Source: Thermostichus sp047461615 (GTDB lineage Bacteria > Cyanobacteriota > Cyanobacteriia > Thermostichales > Thermostichaceae). Taken from it: a stretch of DNA of 64,000 nucleotides. A program made the position numbers and the translations under genes. Of this stretch, positions 50,179 to 58,770 are shown one piece after another. The DNA lies in NCBI RefSeq assembly GCF_047461615.1, contig NZ_JANSHI010000005.1:1-64000 (forward strand), given 5' to 3'. Below the pieces are notes generated by a model. The model saw only the letters and a program-made list of their open reading frames with translations, had not been told where the DNA came from and ran no database searches. Position 1 is the first letter of the stretch. Every line of letters starts with the position of its first letter.

Positions 50179-50385
50179 CAGAGAAAGCTGGGTTGTCCAG
50201 ACCAATCTGTCCCCCAAGAGCTGCAACCAGAGCTTTGGGAGGGCCGACACCAGCAGGCCGAGAAGCTTATCACTGCTCATGCCAACACACTGAGAATCTT
50301 AATAACAACGGCAGGCCTCAAGGCTCACGAAAGCTGAAGTGAATTCCTCCTCGTGCTAGCGGGACAGGGTTCCTCTAGGGGGCAA
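50179..50385. other. Spacer between DUF29 pair and tnpB remnant, with a stem-loop
   Basis: Contains an imperfect stem CCCAAGAGCT / AGCTTTGGG at about 50214-50239. It may be part of the IS left end, which in IS200/IS605 elements carries a subterminal palindrome. No gene. Right-hand bases lead into the tnpB frame at 50386. Confidence 0.3.
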
Positions 50386-50400
50386 GTGCTGCTAGGCTTT

Positions 50401-50424
50401 GCGCTCCGCGCCGCTAACGCGAGC
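50401..50424 (+). repeat. 24-bp interspersed element, copy B
   Basis: GCGCTCCGCGCCG then CTAACGCGAGC. It sits between VLLGF and KTELRL of tnpB and encodes ALRAANAS in frame. Exactly eight codons. Confidence 0.75.
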
Positions 50425-50562
50425 AAGACTGAGCTCAGGCTCAACAACAAACAGCGGACACTGACAGCCCAACATGCCGGTGTAGCCCGCCGTGCCTACA
50501 ACTAGGGCCTGGCCATCTGCCAACAGGCCATTGAGGCCAAGCCGAAACTACCCACGGCCAAA

Positions 50563-50586
50563 GTGCTCCGCACCGCTGTCGCGAAC
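50563..50586 (+). repeat. 24-bp interspersed element, copy C
   Basis: GTGCTCCGCACCG then CTGTCGCGAAC. Inserted between LPTAK and DLHKRL, encoding VLRTAVAN in frame. Its last 21 bases equal copy A at 13485. Confidence 0.78.
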
Positions 50587-50694
50587 GACCTGCACAAGCG
50601 GCTGGTGGTGGGGGTCAAGAAGGCCAACCCCTGGTACTACCAAGTCTCCAAGTGCGCCCCGCAGCAGGCACTCCGCAGCTTAGAGCAAGCCTGC

Positions 50695-50718
50695 GCGCTA
50701 CGCGCCGCTGACGCGAAC
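50695..50718 (+). repeat. 24-bp interspersed element, copy D
   Basis: GCGCTACGCGCCG then CTGACGCGAAC. Encodes ALRAADAN, in frame before KRWRSGLGRFPRFK. Confidence 0.75.
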
Positions 50719-50835
50719 AAACGCTGGCGGAGTGGACTGGGCCGGTTTCCCCGCTTCAAGCGCAAGGGGGTACGGGACAGCTTTTATCTCGAAGGCAACA
50801 TCCACATCTCCGGCAACCGCATCAAGGTACCTATC

Positions 50836-50861
50836 TAAGGCCTCCGGCCCGCTTGGTGAGT
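50836..50861 (+). repeat. Unrelated ~26-bp insert causing a frameshift in tnpB
   Basis: Between ...IKVPI (frame 1) and GWLRCAEIPPTATPQN (frame 0) lie about 26 extra bases rich in CCTCCGGCCC. Unlike the 24-bp elements it is not a multiple of three and shifts the frame. It could be another small repeat or decay. Confidence 0.4.
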
Positions 50862-50951
50862 GGCTGGTTACGCTGTGCGGAGATCCCCCCTACTGCCACC
50901 CCCCAGAACGTCGTGATCAGCCTGCGGGCTGGGCGGTGGTACATCTCTTAA

Positions 50952-50975
50952 GTGCTACGCACCGCTGAAGCGAAC
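50952..50975 (+). repeat. 24-bp interspersed element, copy E
   Basis: GTGCTACGCACCG then CTGAAGCGAAC. Encodes VLRTAEAN directly after the in-frame TAA (50949-50951) and before KYEALSPQVEE, so the insertion point is within RWYISF-like sequence. Confidence 0.7.
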
Positions 50976-51360
50976 AAGTACGAGGCCCTGTCTCCGCAGG
51001 TTGAGGAGACGGGGGATGGGGTGGGGGTGGGCTCGGGCGTGAACCAGCTGGCCACCTGCGCCAGTGGGGAAATGTTTGATAACCCCAAGCCCTACCGCAA
51101 AGCCCAGAAGCGCTTGGTGAGGCTGCATCGGCGGCTGAGTCGCAAGCAAAAGGGATCCGCCAACCGCAAGAAGGCAGTGGTGCAGCTTGCTAGGGCCCAC
51201 AAACGGGTGGCGGACATACGACTAGACAACTTGCACAAGCTGACCAGCTACTTGGCCAAGAAGTACCGGGTGGTGGTGATTGAGGACTTGCAGGTAAAAA
51301 ACCTCCTCAAGAATCACCGCCTGGCCGGATCTTTAGCCGATTGTGGCTTCTATGAGTTAA

Positions 51361-51384
51361 GGACTCCGTCCCGCTATCGCGAAC
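51361..51384 (+). repeat. 24-bp interspersed element, copy F (divergent)
   Basis: GGACTCCGTCCCGC then TATCGCGAAC. Removing it restores FYELRRQLEYKAQLYG, the expected TnpB sequence; with it the protein reads ELRTPSRYRERRQL. Three to five bases differ from the other copies, so this is the oldest or a variant. Confidence 0.65.
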
Positions 51385-51669
51385 GGCGACAGCTAGAGTA
51401 CAAGGCCCAACTCTACGGCTGTCAGTTGGTGGTGGTGAATAGGTTTTATCCATCCAGCCAACTGTGTTCACGGTGTGGGCACCGACAGAAGATGCCACTT
51501 TGCCAGCGGGTGTTTCGGTGTGAAAGGTGCGGCCTGGAGATCGACAGGGATCTGAATGCTGCTCGAAAGCTACATGCTGCGGCACCTAAGCCGCTGCAAA
51601 GATCAAGCCAGGAGAGCTGAATAGGATAGAGATCCGCAGGAGCTAGTTAGCCAGCAGGTGCGCTATTTC

Positions 51670-51995
51670 CAGCGGCTTTATGTTTGGCGCCTGCCGAGGC
51701 AGAGTTGACCTGGCTGCAAGCCCCAGCGCGCTTGACCGATGAAGAAATTCTCACGCTGGTTCGAGAGGTGTTTTTGCCCTTGGGGATCGATGGTTTTCGC
51801 CTCACCAACGGCGAACCTCTGCTCAGGCTGGGCTCAGATGTGGCCCTCACACCAACAGCTTCAACCTCAGTCAAAAAGCCCAACTTCTCTATGGGGCGGG
51901 GCTACGCTGCATCAATGATCACAGATTGGGATCGCTGGCAGCAGATCTAGGCCAGAATCCAAGTTGCCCACCAAGTGGGGTTCGATGTTTCAGAT
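51670..51995 (+). pseudogene. moaA: moaA (radical-SAM) gene remnant
   Basis: A frame at 51684-51950 reads CLAPAEAELTWLQ, LTDEEILTLVREVFLPLGID and GFRLTNGEPLLR. These are the third Cys region and the RLTGGEPLLR block of MoaA, with the first Gly as Asn. In another frame follows TNSFNLSQKAQLLYGAGLRC, and later sequence resembles the MoaA helix. Start, first Cys and C-terminus are gone and frames shift. MoaA makes cyclic pyranopterin for molybdenum cofactor. Next to the tnpB remnant, so likely fragmented with it. Confidence 0.6.
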
Positions 51996-52001
51996 TAGCG
52001 A

Positions 52002-53366
52002 CTAGCCAGGATAGGGGATCCGCAGAAGCTGGTTAACAGGGGGGTTGACCACTTGCACTTCTTTCCCGTCCGGCCACTGGATCTGGATTTCCTTGACCAC
52101 CGTCTCGGATCCTAGGCCAAAGTGGGCCACCGGCTCCATTTGGCAGAGGTAGCCGCTGCCGGCATCGATGGGCCGAATCTGCAGGCGGCCAGGAGTTACT
52201 AGCCGCACCAGAGCGCCGCGGGCTGGGGATCCCTGGCGAGTTAGAGGCAAGACCCTCAGCCAGTTATTGGCATTAGCCAGGGGCCGGTAAAAGCTTAGAG
52301 GCTGGGCGCCCGATTCCCCGTGGGCAATGAGCAGCTCCAGGCGCCCATCCCCATCCACATCCGCCACCGCCGCGCCTGTCCCCAGTCCCTGGGGCTCAGC
52401 CGCCTCCCCAATATCGATGGCCTGCCAGGAGCCAGAGCGCCAGCCAAACAGGCGGTTGGGCTCGCCGATGTTGTTAAAAAACAGCTCCGGGTAGCCGTCG
52501 TTGTCGAAGTCGGCAGCGATGACCGTGCGGATGCGGGAGGGCCTGGCCAGCTCGGGGGGAGCCACGTTTTTGAAAATGCCACTGGGGGTTTGGATCCAGA
52601 GGCGATGCGGCCCTTCCCAATTGCCGTACACCAAGTCCAGCCGCCCGTCCCCATCCAGATCCACTGCTGCCACGCCGCGCCCGTGCTCGTTGGGATCCGC
52701 CAGCCCCACCTCGGCGGCGATTTCCTCAAAGGTGCCATCCCCGCGGTTGCGGAACAAAAAATTGGGCCCCTGCTCGTTGACGGCGAAAATATCCATCCGC
52801 TGGGAGACCAGAGGCACGGCCACCAGCCCTCGCCCACCTGTAATCCGGTTCACCCCCGCCTCGGGCGCTACATCAGCGATCATCTGGTTGGAGCCCAGCT
52901 CGTAAAGCCGCATGGGGCCACCGTAGTTGGCGACGAAGAAGCCGTACTGTCCCCGGCCCAGGCGATCCACACAGGCCACCGAGCGTCCGGCAGTGAGGTT
53001 GAGGGCATCTTGGTTGTGGGGCAGCGAGAACAGATCCACCCAGCGGGAGCCCTGCCAGTCGAAGAGGCGATCCCCAAAGCGCTTGCGCCCGCCGAAAGTA
53101 TCGGTATTCAAAACGTAGAGTTCTTCTTGGCCGTCACCGTCAAAGTCGCCAGCAGCTACCCCAATGGCCATGCGCCCCGCATCGGCCAGGGTGTCGTCCA
53201 CCAGATCCACCAGCGCCTGCCCGTTCCACTTCAAAACCCGGTTCGGGCCGCGGAAGCCGCACACAAATAGCTCAAAAGCCCCGTCCCGATCCAAGTCGCA
53301 AACGGCAACCCCATAGAAAAGGGCAGGCGGGTTGAACTGGATGAGGGAGCTGCAATCGCAAAACAT
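52002..53366 (-). CDS. FG-GAP/VCBS repeat protein with ASPIC/UnbV C-terminus (CRTAC1-like)
   Basis: A 454-residue protein of about seven FG-GAP units, each with a Ca2+-binding DxDxDGxxE motif (CDLDRDGAFELFVCGF, GDFDGDGQEELYV, VDLDGDGRLDLVYGN, ADFDNDGYPELFFNN, ADVDGDGRLELLIAHG). They form an integrin-like beta-propeller. The ASPIC/UnbV-type end reads GSETVVKEIQIQWPDGKEVQ near 425-445. No signal peptide is visible, so a cytosolic form or a missed start is possible. Divergent from rpsT by 66 bp. Confidence 0.82.
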   Translation of the reverse strand: MFCDCSSLIQFNPPALFYGVAVCDLDRDGAFELFVCGFRGPNRVLKWNGQALVDLVDDTLADAGRMAIGVAAGDFDGDGQEELYVLNTDTFGGRKRFGDRLFDWQGSRWVDLFSLPHNQDALNLTAGRSVACVDRLGRGQYGFFVANYGGPMRLYELGSNQMIADVAPEAGVNRITGGRGLVAVPLVSQRMDIFAVNEQGPNFLFRNRGDGTFEEIAAEVGLADPNEHGRGVAAVDLDGDGRLDLVYGNWEGPHRLWIQTPSGIFKNVAPPELARPSRIRTVIAADFDNDGYPELFFNNIGEPNRLFGWRSGSWQAIDIGEAAEPQGLGTGAAVADVDGDGRLELLIAHGESGAQPLSFYRPLANANNWLRVLPLTRQGSPARGALVRLVTPGRLQIRPIDAGSGYLCQMEPVAHFGLGSETVVKEIQIQWPDGKEVQVVNPPVNQLLRIPYPG

Positions 53367-53432
53367 GGGGATCCCGTCCGACGGCTGGAGGGGGATGGTA
53401 TGCTGGATCTTCGCTGTTCTTCCCTTTCAACC

Positions 53433-53738
53433 ATGCCACGTACCAAATCCGCTATCAAGCGCCTCAAGATTGCCGAGCGAAACCGACTGCGCAACAAGGC
53501 TACCAGGGCCATGGTGCGCGCGCTCATGAAGAAGGTGATCTCTCTCTCTTCTGCCTACGCGGCCAACCCTCAGCCGGAAACCCTGCAGGAGATCCAGGCG
53601 GCAATGAGCGCTGCCTTTAGCCGCATCGACAAAGCGGCCCAAAAAGGCGTTCTGCACAAAAACACCGCTGCTCGTCGTAAGGCTCGTCTGTCCCGGATTG
53701 TGCAACGCTCGATAGCTGCTGCTCCTAGCTCCTCCTAG
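53433..53738 (+). CDS. rpsT: 30S ribosomal protein S20
   Basis: ATG at 53433 (MPRTKSAIKRLKIAERNRLRN), 101 residues. Basic helical bundle with KATRAMVRALMKKVISLSSAY, AFSRIDKAAQKGVLHKNTAAR RKARLS, the S20 pattern. It binds 16S rRNA in the 30S body. The longer upstream frame is not conserved. Close divergent neighbour of the FG-GAP gene. Confidence 0.94.
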   Translation: MPRTKSAIKRLKIAERNRLRNKATRAMVRALMKKVISLSSAYAANPQPETLQEIQAAMSAAFSRIDKAAQKGVLHKNTAARRKARLSRIVQRSIAAAPSSS

Positions 53739-53778
53739 GTCAGCATCTGAGAGGCCTTGCCAGCCGGGATGCCTTCTG

Positions 53779-54222
53779 TTAGCAGGGATCCAGGGTGCAC
53801 ACCAGCCAGCGCCGCAGAGGGTGCCAGGCAGGCAAAGACAGGATCCAGCGGGACTGTTGCTCGAGCATCTGGCGCTCGAAGGGGTAAAGCCCAAACAGCT
53901 CGTAGCGGCTTTGGGCAACTAGGATCCCTACGGTGAAACTGACGCAAAGCAACAGGCCAAAGGTGGGCCAGCTAGGGCGGTAAAAGAGGGCATAGCGCAG
54001 GCCCGTCCAGGTGAAGTGTTGCCAGAGGCGGAGGAGATCTGCCCGCAGCGCCCAAAGACTAGGGATCCCGACCAACAGCCACAGCAGGCCCAAAAAGACG
54101 AAACTGCCGCCGTGGTAGAGCCGCAGCAAGCGTCTAGCTGCCGGCGAGAGGGATTCCAGGCCGGGAGGGACGCGAACGGCTTTCTTCTCCTCAACGAAGC
54201 TAGGATCAGGGGGCAGTGGCAT
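53779..54222 (-). CDS. Conserved membrane protein, 147 aa
   Basis: ATG at 54222 follows AGGAGGGATCCCT; the frame's first ATG is 54279. Three hydrophobic segments: FVFLGLLWLLVGIPSLWAL near 40-58, RYALFYRPSWPTFGLLLCVSF near 73-95 and TVGILVAQSRYEL. An Arg/Leu-rich amphipathic linker precedes them. Ends WILSLPAWHPLRRWLVCTLDPC. No family recognised. Convergent with rpsT. Confidence 0.6.
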   Translation of the reverse strand: MPLPPDPSFVEEKKAVRVPPGLESLSPAARRLLRLYHGGSFVFLGLLWLLVGIPSLWALRADLLRLWQHFTWTGLRYALFYRPSWPTFGLLLCVSFTVGILVAQSRYELFGLYPFERQMLEQQSRWILSLPAWHPLRRWLVCTLDPC

Positions 54223-54363
54223 AGGGATCCCTCCTGTAGGCGTAGAAAGCACCTGTTGAAAGCAGGCCTTTGTCATCATAGGGCTAAAGGTTCTTTGACG
54301 ATCCTTGGGGCAACCGACCTTCCGGTAGGCAAGCTTCCCAAGGCTATAATGACTCTGGATTCT

Positions 54364-54436
54364 GCCTTGCTAGCTCAATGGATAGAGCACCGACCTTCTA
54401 AGTCGATGGTTGCAGGTTCGAGTCCTGCGCAAGGCG
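54364..54436 (+). tRNA. tRNA-Arg (anticodon TCT)
   Basis: GCCTTGC/GCAAGGC acceptor stem (54364-54370 with 54429-54435), D stem GCTC/GAGC, anticodon loop CTTCTAA with anticodon TCT at 54397-54399, T arm GCAGG-TTCGAGT-CCTGC. One anticodon-stem base pair (C27-A43) is mismatched. Reads AGA Arg codons. No CCA encoded; discriminator is G54436. Confidence 0.92.
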
Positions 54437-54676
54437 CTGGGCAAATTCCCCACAAGCTGGAGCTGGCCTCTAGCCGTATTTGAAGAACGAGGGCTGGAGC
54501 AACGGTGCCTCCCAGGGGCAGTAGCCTCTGCCTAGGGCACCCCTATGCACTCCCTGTAGCTTGCCAAGAGGAAGAACCCCTACCCTCCAAGGCTGGGAAG
54601 AGCGTTAAGCCGCCTCCAGGGAAGAACCTGGCTCTGGTCTCCCCAATCCAACGCTGCCCAGAGCGAGTGCAGGAGC

Positions 54677-55984
54677 CTAGAGGGCCCGCAGCACCTCCCG
54701 CGCTGCCTCCAGGGTTCTTTCCACATCAGCCTCCGTGTGGGCCAGGGAAGTAAAGCCCGCCTCAAACTGCGAGGGCGCCAGATACACCCCCCGCTCCAGC
54801 ATGCCGCGGTGAAAACGGGCAAACTTTTGCAAGTCTGACTGCCTGGCTTCCTCGTAGTTGCGCACTGGGCCGGCAGTGAAAAAGAAGCCGAACATGCCCG
54901 GTAGATAACCTCCGCACATTTCGTGCCCAGTCTCCCGGGCAATCTCCAGCAGCCCTGTCAGCAGCTTCTCAGTAATGCGCTCCAGATACTCATAGGTGCC
55001 TGGGCGGCGCAAAATCTCGAGCGTCTTGATGCCGGCAGTCATGGCTAGAGGGTTGCCGGACAGCGTACCCGCCTGGTACATTGGCCCCGCGGGCGCTACC
55101 ATCTCCATGATTTCCCGCCGACCGCCATAGGCGCCTACCGGCAGGCCACCGCCGATGACCTTACCCAGGGTGGTTAGGTCAGGGATGACGCCAAACTTGC
55201 CCTGGGCGCCACCGTAGCTGATGCGAAAGCCGGTCATCACCTCGTCAAACACCAGCAGAGCGCCATACTTTCGGGTGAGCTCGCGCAAGCCTTCCAAAAA
55301 GCCTGGCTGCGGTGGAATAAAGCCAGCATTGCCCACCACCGGCTCGAGGATCACGCCGGCAATCGAATCAGGATACTGCTCGAACAGCGCCTTGACCGCC
55401 TCTAGGTCGTTGTAGGGAGCCGTCAGCGTAGCACTGGTAGCCGCCTTGGGCACCCCTGGCGAGTCCGGTAGGCCCAGAGTAGCCACTCCCGAGCCAGCCT
55501 TGACCAAGAACATGTCCGCATGGCCGTGGTAGCAGCCCTCGAACTTGATCACCTTTTCCCGGCCCGTGTAGGCTCGCATCAGGCGCAGCGCTGCCATACA
55601 GGCTTCGGTGCCGGAGTTCACAAAGCGCACCATCTCCACGCTGGGCACCGCTTCGATCACCCGCTCCGCCAGCTCGTTTTCCAGAACAGAAGGGGCGCCA
55701 AAGCTGGTGCCTTTCTCCAGAGCCTGCCGCAATGCCTCAATGACTTCAGGATGAGCGTGGCCCACAATGGCTGGCCCCCAACTGCCGATGTAGTCGATGT
55801 ACTGGTTGCCGTCCACATCCCAGGCGTAGGCCCCTGAGACTCGGTCAAACACGACGGGATCCCCGCCCACAGACTTGAAGGCGCGCACCGGTGAGCTAAC
55901 CCCGCCGGGCATCAACTGCTGGGCGCGGGCGAAGATCTCTCTGGAGCGGGCGGTATTAAAAGTGGGACGAAGAGTGCTGGTCAT
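54677..55984 (-). CDS. hemL: Glutamate-1-semialdehyde 2,1-aminomutase
   Basis: A 435-residue PLP enzyme making 5-aminolevulinate in the C5 pathway. MPGGVSSPVRAFKSVGGDPV start, YIGSWGPAIVGHAHP near 72-87, FVNSGTEACMAALRLMRAYTG near 125-145, KFEGCYHGHADMFLVKAGSG, and the PLP lysine in TLGKVIGGGLPVGAYGGR near 272. Standard length. Supplies all tetrapyrrole genes in the window. Single gene. Confidence 0.96.
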   Translation of the reverse strand: MTSTLRPTFNTARSREIFARAQQLMPGGVSSPVRAFKSVGGDPVVFDRVSGAYAWDVDGNQYIDYIGSWGPAIVGHAHPEVIEALRQALEKGTSFGAPSVLENELAERVIEAVPSVEMVRFVNSGTEACMAALRLMRAYTGREKVIKFEGCYHGHADMFLVKAGSGVATLGLPDSPGVPKAATSATLTAPYNDLEAVKALFEQYPDSIAGVILEPVVGNAGFIPPQPGFLEGLRELTRKYGALLVFDEVMTGFRISYGGAQGKFGVIPDLTTLGKVIGGGLPVGAYGGRREIMEMVAPAGPMYQAGTLSGNPLAMTAGIKTLEILRRPGTYEYLERITEKLLTGLLEIARETGHEMCGGYLPGMFGFFFTAGPVRNYEEARQSDLQKFARFHRGMLERGVYLAPSQFEAGFTSLAHTEADVERTLEAAREVLRAL

Positions 55985-56015
55985 AGTAGGGCGGCTACTC
56001 GAGGTACTTCCTAGG

Positions 56016-57260
56016 CTAACAGGAAGGGGAGCTGGCTTTTAACTTTCCAGGCGGATCCACCCAGCGACCATCGGCTTTGATGAGCTCGATCAAAGCCTGG
56101 ACAGCCTCCGATTCCGGTACTCTTTTCACTTCTTCTTTGCCGCGGTAGAGGGAAATCACTCCTGGCGTCCTGCCCACATAGCCGTAGTCGGCATCGGCCA
56201 TTTCCCCAGGCCCGTTGACAATGCAGCCCATGACGGCAATGTCGAGGCCCACCAGATGCTGGGTTGCCGCCCGCACCTTCTGCAGCACTTCCTCCAGGTT
56301 GAAGAGGGTACGCCCACAGGAAGGACAGGCCACGTATTCCACCATGGTCTTGCGCAGGTTGAGAGCCTGCAAAATACCATAGGCCACCGGGATCTCTTTT
56401 TCCGGCGCTTCCGTGAGAGAGACGCGGATGGTGTCGCCAATCCCTTCGGCCAAGAGCGTCCCGATCCCTACCGCTGACTTGATGCGGCCGTACTCTCCAT
56501 CCCCAGCCTCGGTTACACCCAGATGGAAGGGATAGTTTAGCCCTAGGGCGTCGAAGCGGCGAGCTGCCAAGCGGTAGGCGGCCAACATCACCTGGGGACG
56601 GGAAGCCTTGAACGAGAGAACCACATTGTGGAAGTCTTGCTCAGCGCAGATCTCGGCATACTCCAGGGCCGATTCCACCATCCCCTCAGGCGTGTCACCG
56701 TAGAGAAAGAGCATCCGCTCCGCAAGGGATCCGTGGTTGACGCCAATGCGCAGGGCTTTGTTCTGGGCCTTGAGGGCTTGTACAAGGAGGACAAAGGCCT
56801 CGCGGATCTCGCTGCGGATGGCCTCTAGCTCAGCTTTTGTGTACTCCGTGCGCCCCGGCTGCGGCTTCTCCACAACGAACAAGCCAGGATTGATGCGCAC
56901 TTTGTCAACGTACTTGGCCACTTCCAGGGCCACCTTGAGACCGTTGTGGTGGACGTCAGCCACCAGCGGCACTGGCTTGTAGGTTTGAATCAGCCTCTCC
57001 CGAATGACCTCCATGGCCTTGGCGTGGGCCAGGCTGGGAACGGCAACCCGCACGATTTCCGAGCCCGCTTCGTGCAGCCGGCGAATTGCAGCCACCGCCG
57101 CGTCGATATTGAGCACGTCTTCGTTGATCATCGACTGCACCACCACTGGGTGCTGGCTGCCGATCAACACCTCGCCAACTGCCACCGTGCGGGTGGGGCG
57201 ACGGGGGTAGACCGGTTCTGGGTAGGGCTGCTGGGGGTTGGGCCGCTCCAGAGTTGGCAT
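56016..57260 (-). CDS. ispG: 4-Hydroxy-3-methylbut-2-en-1-yl diphosphate synthase
   Basis: A 414-residue [4Fe-4S] enzyme of the MEP pathway, also called GcpE. N-terminal TIM barrel with VVQSMINEDVLNIDAAVAAI, PLVADVHHNGLKVALEVAKYVDKVRINPG and GVTEAGDGEYGRIKSAVGIG. The C-terminal cluster cysteines are in YVACPSCGRTLFNLEE near 310 and VMGCIVNGPGEM near 343. Reductant is ferredoxin or flavodoxin in cyanobacteria. Forms isoprenoid precursors. Divergent from an unannotated 140-bp gap. Confidence 0.95.
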   Translation of the reverse strand: MPTLERPNPQQPYPEPVYPRRPTRTVAVGEVLIGSQHPVVVQSMINEDVLNIDAAVAAIRRLHEAGSEIVRVAVPSLAHAKAMEVIRERLIQTYKPVPLVADVHHNGLKVALEVAKYVDKVRINPGLFVVEKPQPGRTEYTKAELEAIRSEIREAFVLLVQALKAQNKALRIGVNHGSLAERMLFLYGDTPEGMVESALEYAEICAEQDFHNVVLSFKASRPQVMLAAYRLAARRFDALGLNYPFHLGVTEAGDGEYGRIKSAVGIGTLLAEGIGDTIRVSLTEAPEKEIPVAYGILQALNLRKTMVEYVACPSCGRTLFNLEEVLQKVRAATQHLVGLDIAVMGCIVNGPGEMADADYGYVGRTPGVISLYRGKEEVKRVPESEAVQALIELIKADGRWVDPPGKLKASSPSC

Positions 57261-57400
57261 AGCTTGCTCAAAAGGGCTGCTCTAGCTTGATTGTAGGCGG
57301 AAACGTCCCCCTAGCGGCTACCCTTAGAAAGGCTTTCCAGGCAGCTCACCGCCTGCCCTACCCAGCTCAACTCCAGCAGACGGGGAAAAAAGACAGTGAC

Positions 57401-57934
57401 TTAGCTGTCTGCCTCTGTGGGGGAATCCGTCGGGTAGTCTGGGAGGGGTCGGTTGCGAATAAAGTCTCTGGGCGTTACGTTTTCCACAAACTTGCGGAAG
57501 GCCTCCCGCTCCGCTTCATCGGCATCCTGATTCATGGGGATCGAGGCTTCGGCAATGACCTCCTCTACCGTCCAGATGGGGGCGTGGGCTCGCAGAGCCA
57601 GGGCAATACCATCGCTGGGACGGCAGTCGATCTCCTGCTTTTTGTCACCGCTAACGGTAACCAGCACCGCATAAAAAGTGTTGTCCAGCAAGGCGTGGAT
57701 AATGACCCGCTCCAGCTTGATTCCCCAGGCCTTCCAGGAGTTGAGGATAAGATCGTGGGTCATGGGACGGAGCGGCTTCTGATCATCCAACGCTTGCAAA
57801 ATGGCATTGGCTTCTGCTTTTCCTACCCAGATAGGCAGAGCACGACGCCCATGGGTATCGCGCAGGATGACAATGGGGCTCTGGTTAACGGCATCAACCG
57901 CAATCCCAGCCACCTCCATCTCAATCATGGTCAA
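57401..57934 (-). CDS. DUF151 bifunctional nuclease-type protein
   Basis: A 177-residue protein with the DUF151 domain: VIVLRDTHGRRALPIWVGKAEANAIL near 21-45 and FYAVLVTVSGDKKQEIDCRPSDGIALALRAHAPIW near 86-120. Members have been called bifunctional nucleases and stress or wounding regulators; the catalytic evidence is limited. A short UVR-like tail (ADEAEREAFRKFVENVTPRDF) follows. ATG at 57934. Divergent from cobK by 59 bp. Confidence 0.85.
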   Translation of the reverse strand: MTMIEMEVAGIAVDAVNQSPIVILRDTHGRRALPIWVGKAEANAILQALDDQKPLRPMTHDLILNSWKAWGIKLERVIIHALLDNTFYAVLVTVSGDKKQEIDCRPSDGIALALRAHAPIWTVEEVIAEASIPMNQDADEAEREAFRKFVENVTPRDFIRNRPLPDYPTDSPTEADS

Positions 57935-57993
57935 CTGCCTCCAGCCTTTGGATCTCGATCGTATCTACGGGCAGAAAACTTTGGCAACACGGC

Positions 57994-58770
57994 ATGAGCT
58001 TAATCGGGAAATCAAGGGCGGTAGCTCTCCTTGGCGGCACCCGTGAAAGCCGCTGCATAGCCCTGGCCCTTAGTCAAGAAGGGATCCCCTGGATAGTCAC
58101 GGTTACCACGGAAAGGGGCAGCCGGCTCTACCAGGGTTTGCCGGGTCAGGTGATGGTCACCCGCTTCTCGGCTGCATCTTTGGAACAATTCCTGCGAGAG
58201 TACCGGATTGGCGTGCTGGTGGATGCCTCTCATCCCTTTGCCCAGCAGATCTCGCAACTGGCCATTCAGGTAACAGCCCAAGTTGGGATCCCCTACCTGC
58301 GCTACGAACGCCCTTCGGAAAATCTAGAGCCCTGGGTGCAGGTAGTGCCGGACTGGCAGGCAGTCCTAGCCGAGAGCGTGCTGGCGGGACGGCGGGTGCT
58401 CTTGACGGTGGGAGTGAAGCCGTTGCCCTTGTTTGTCCCCTGGCAGAATCGCTGCCAGTTGTACGCGCGGGTGCTGCCGGAGTCAGTTTCCCAGGCAGTG
58501 CAGGCTGGGATTGCTGCTGAGCGGGTGATTAGCAGGCGTTTGCCCCTTAGCTTTGAGGAGGAACTGCAGCTTTGGCGGAAGCTAGAGCCCCAAGTGGTTA
58601 TCAGTAAGAACTCTGGAGAAGCCGGCGGTCTTCTCATTAAGCAGGCCGTGGCCAAAACCCTGGAGATCCCCCTCTTGGTGATCCAGCGGCCTTCCTTAAG
58701 CTACCCCTGGTGTAGCCAGGATTTGGCTGAGGTGGTGCGGGAGTGCAAGCGTCGGTTGGAGAGGACTTAG
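57994..58770 (+). CDS. cobK: Precorrin-6A reductase
   Basis: A 258-residue enzyme. Signature VALLGGTRESRCIALALSQEG near 10-30, VLVDASHPFAQQISQLA near 72-88, GIPYLRYERPSE, VLLTVGVKPLPLF and SKNSGEAGGLLIKQAVAKTLEIPLLVI near 206-232. It reduces precorrin-6A (or the cobalt form) using NADPH. Stands away from other cob genes. Stop overlaps ssb by TTAG (58767-58770). Confidence 0.92.
   Translation: MSLIGKSRAVALLGGTRESRCIALALSQEGIPWIVTVTTERGSRLYQGLPGQVMVTRFSAASLEQFLREYRIGVLVDASHPFAQQISQLAIQVTAQVGIPYLRYERPSENLEPWVQVVPDWQAVLAESVLAGRRVLLTVGVKPLPLFVPWQNRCQLYARVLPESVSQAVQAGIAAERVISRRLPLSFEEELQLWRKLEPQVVISKNSGEAGGLLIKQAVAKTLEIPLLVIQRPSLSYPWCSQDLAEVVRECKRRLERT

Larger units (their letters stand above)
50386..51620 (+). 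pseudogene. tnpB: Decayed IS200/IS605-family TnpB (RNA-guided nuclease) gene
   Basis: From a GTG at 50386 the frame reads VLLGF, then an inserted octapeptide, then KTELRLNNKQRTLTAQHAGV. It has a TAG at 50503 where YNWGL has Trp, continues as IEAKPKLPTAK to KRKGVRDSF, is frameshifted near 50836-50861 and has a TAA at 50949. The rest is intact from 50952: VVVIEDLQVKNLL (RuvC Glu), RFYPSSQLCSRCGHRQ and FRCERCGLEIDRDLNAARKL (zinc ribbon plus final Asp). No TnpA. Five in-frame 24-bp inserts lie inside it. Inactive as protein. Confidence 0.85.
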
